Source: Mycobacterium montefiorense
GTDB lineage: Bacteria > Actinomycetota > Actinomycetes > Mycobacteriales > Mycobacteriaceae
Length of the DNA: 64,000 bases
Direction of reading: 5' to 3'
Assembly: GCF_003112775.1 (NCBI RefSeq)
Contig: NZ_BFCH01000018.1
Location: forward strand, 672,362-736,361
The notes under the pieces are model-generated. The model saw only the letters and a list, made by a program, of their open reading frames with translations, was not told the origin of the DNA and did not search any database. Shown here piece by piece: positions 63,652-64,000 of this stretch (its first letter is position 1; each line of letters begins with the position of its first letter). The translations under genes were made by a program, and so were the position numbers.

Positions 63652-64000
63652 TTATCCGCCGCTTCCCTGCGCGCGGCTGGAGCGACGACGATCCAGCCGC
63701 CGGGTCGGCGTAGCGGAGCGGTGCGATATCACCGATTCGGTGGGGGCAGCCGAGGCCTTTCTCGGTGACCGATTGTTGTTCCGGCGGCGACGTTGCCCGC
63801 CCGCATTCGGTCGGTGCTGCGCGGGCGTGCGCGATGCGCCATTGGCGGGCGCCGGCGCCTGGTAGGGGGCGATCTCACCGACGAGCGCATGCACTGCCTC
63901 GGATGCGGCGGTCACCTGCTGAGGAGCGACCTTGATGCCAGCCTTGCGCATCAACGCCTGGGTGTCTTGACGCTGTTCGGGTAGCACGACGGTGACAACG
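63652..64000 (-). CDS. rhlE: RhlE-like DEAD-box RNA helicase, C-terminal tail (5' end outside window)
   Basis: The frame enters at the right edge of the window and ends at 63652; only the last 115 or so residues are seen. VVTVVLPEQRQDTQALMRKAGI is the end of the helicase C-terminal RecA-like domain in mycobacterial RhlE-type proteins, and the rest is a basic Arg/Asn/Ser tail (QRRRRNNNRSPRKASA) used for RNA binding. The conserved helicase motifs lie outside the window, so the identification rests on this end and on its neighbours (TetR, methyltransferase), which is weaker than a full-length call. Confidence 0.7.
   Translation of the reverse strand, partial: VVTVVLPEQRQDTQALMRKAGIKVAPQQVTAASEAVHALVGEIAPYQAPAPANGASRTPAQHRPNAGGQRRRRNNNRSPRKASAAPTESVISHRSATPTRRLDRRRSSRAQGSGG

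Overview
The window is high-GC actinobacterial DNA, and almost certainly comes from a non-tuberculous Mycobacterium. The signs are a 13E12-repeat HNH protein, a wax-ester synthase/DGAT, a cutinase, a mycofactocin-coupled type SDR, several FadD-type ligases, a SigF-like sigma factor, and a RhlE-type helicase tail beside a TetR gene. No rRNA, tRNA, CRISPR array or complete insertion sequence was seen. Genes are dense and often overlap by 4 bp (ATGA or GTGA). The content is mostly accessory lipid, steroid or xenobiotic metabolism.

Layout. 1-7121 (+): a catabolic operon with an acyl-CoA dehydrogenase tail, two MaoC-fold subunits, an Ltp2-like thiolase/aldolase, a cysteine-free DUF35 protein, an HSL-type esterase, a Baeyer-Villiger-type monooxygenase and an acyl-CoA synthetase. 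It resembles the cholesterol side-chain (igr) gene set. 7124-10337: a DMT-like membrane protein, an SDR remnant, an Asp-nucleophile alpha/beta hydrolase, a membrane protein and two tandem small secreted paralogues. 10398-14112 (+): an acid-CoA ligase broken by a pentanucleotide duplication, a class II aldolase and an amidohydrolase. 14132-22336: mixed genes including a methyltransferase, a nitronate monooxygenase, an arylsulfatase, a flavoprotein hydroxylase, a Gfo/Idh/MocA oxidoreductase, a TIM-barrel isomerase and a SecD-head-like lipoprotein.

22522-30957 (+): a TetR gene followed by an operon of P450, SDR, crotonase, double CaiB/BaiF CoA-transferase, SDR and a kinase-fold protein without the usual catalytic Asp. 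An 18-bp element recurs before the TetR gene and before the P450. 30959-32317 (-): a 13E12 HNH gene split by an amber codon. 42358-32408 (-): a seven-gene operon of TetR, P450, SDR, carboxylic acid reductase, amidohydrolase and two M24 peptidase-fold proteins (one intact, one without metal ligands), with a perfect 12-bp inverted repeat just upstream. This is the most system-like unit in the window.

42484-49720: a DUF4344 metallopeptidase lipoprotein, another lipoprotein, a SigF-like sigma factor, an SDR, an ABM-domain membrane protein, a FAD monooxygenase that looks internally deleted, a DUF4389 protein and a methyltransferase whose start seems to have become ATA. 49724-54670: a MacB/FtsX ABC exporter divergent from a WS/DGAT gene, with two palindromes between them. 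54857-64000: YbjQ-like, cutinase, NTF2-like, two more TetR genes, a D-aminoacylase-like amidohydrolase, a FadD ligase, a methyltransferase and the tail of a RhlE-like helicase.

All functions were assigned by reading motifs and recalling family features; no database search was run.
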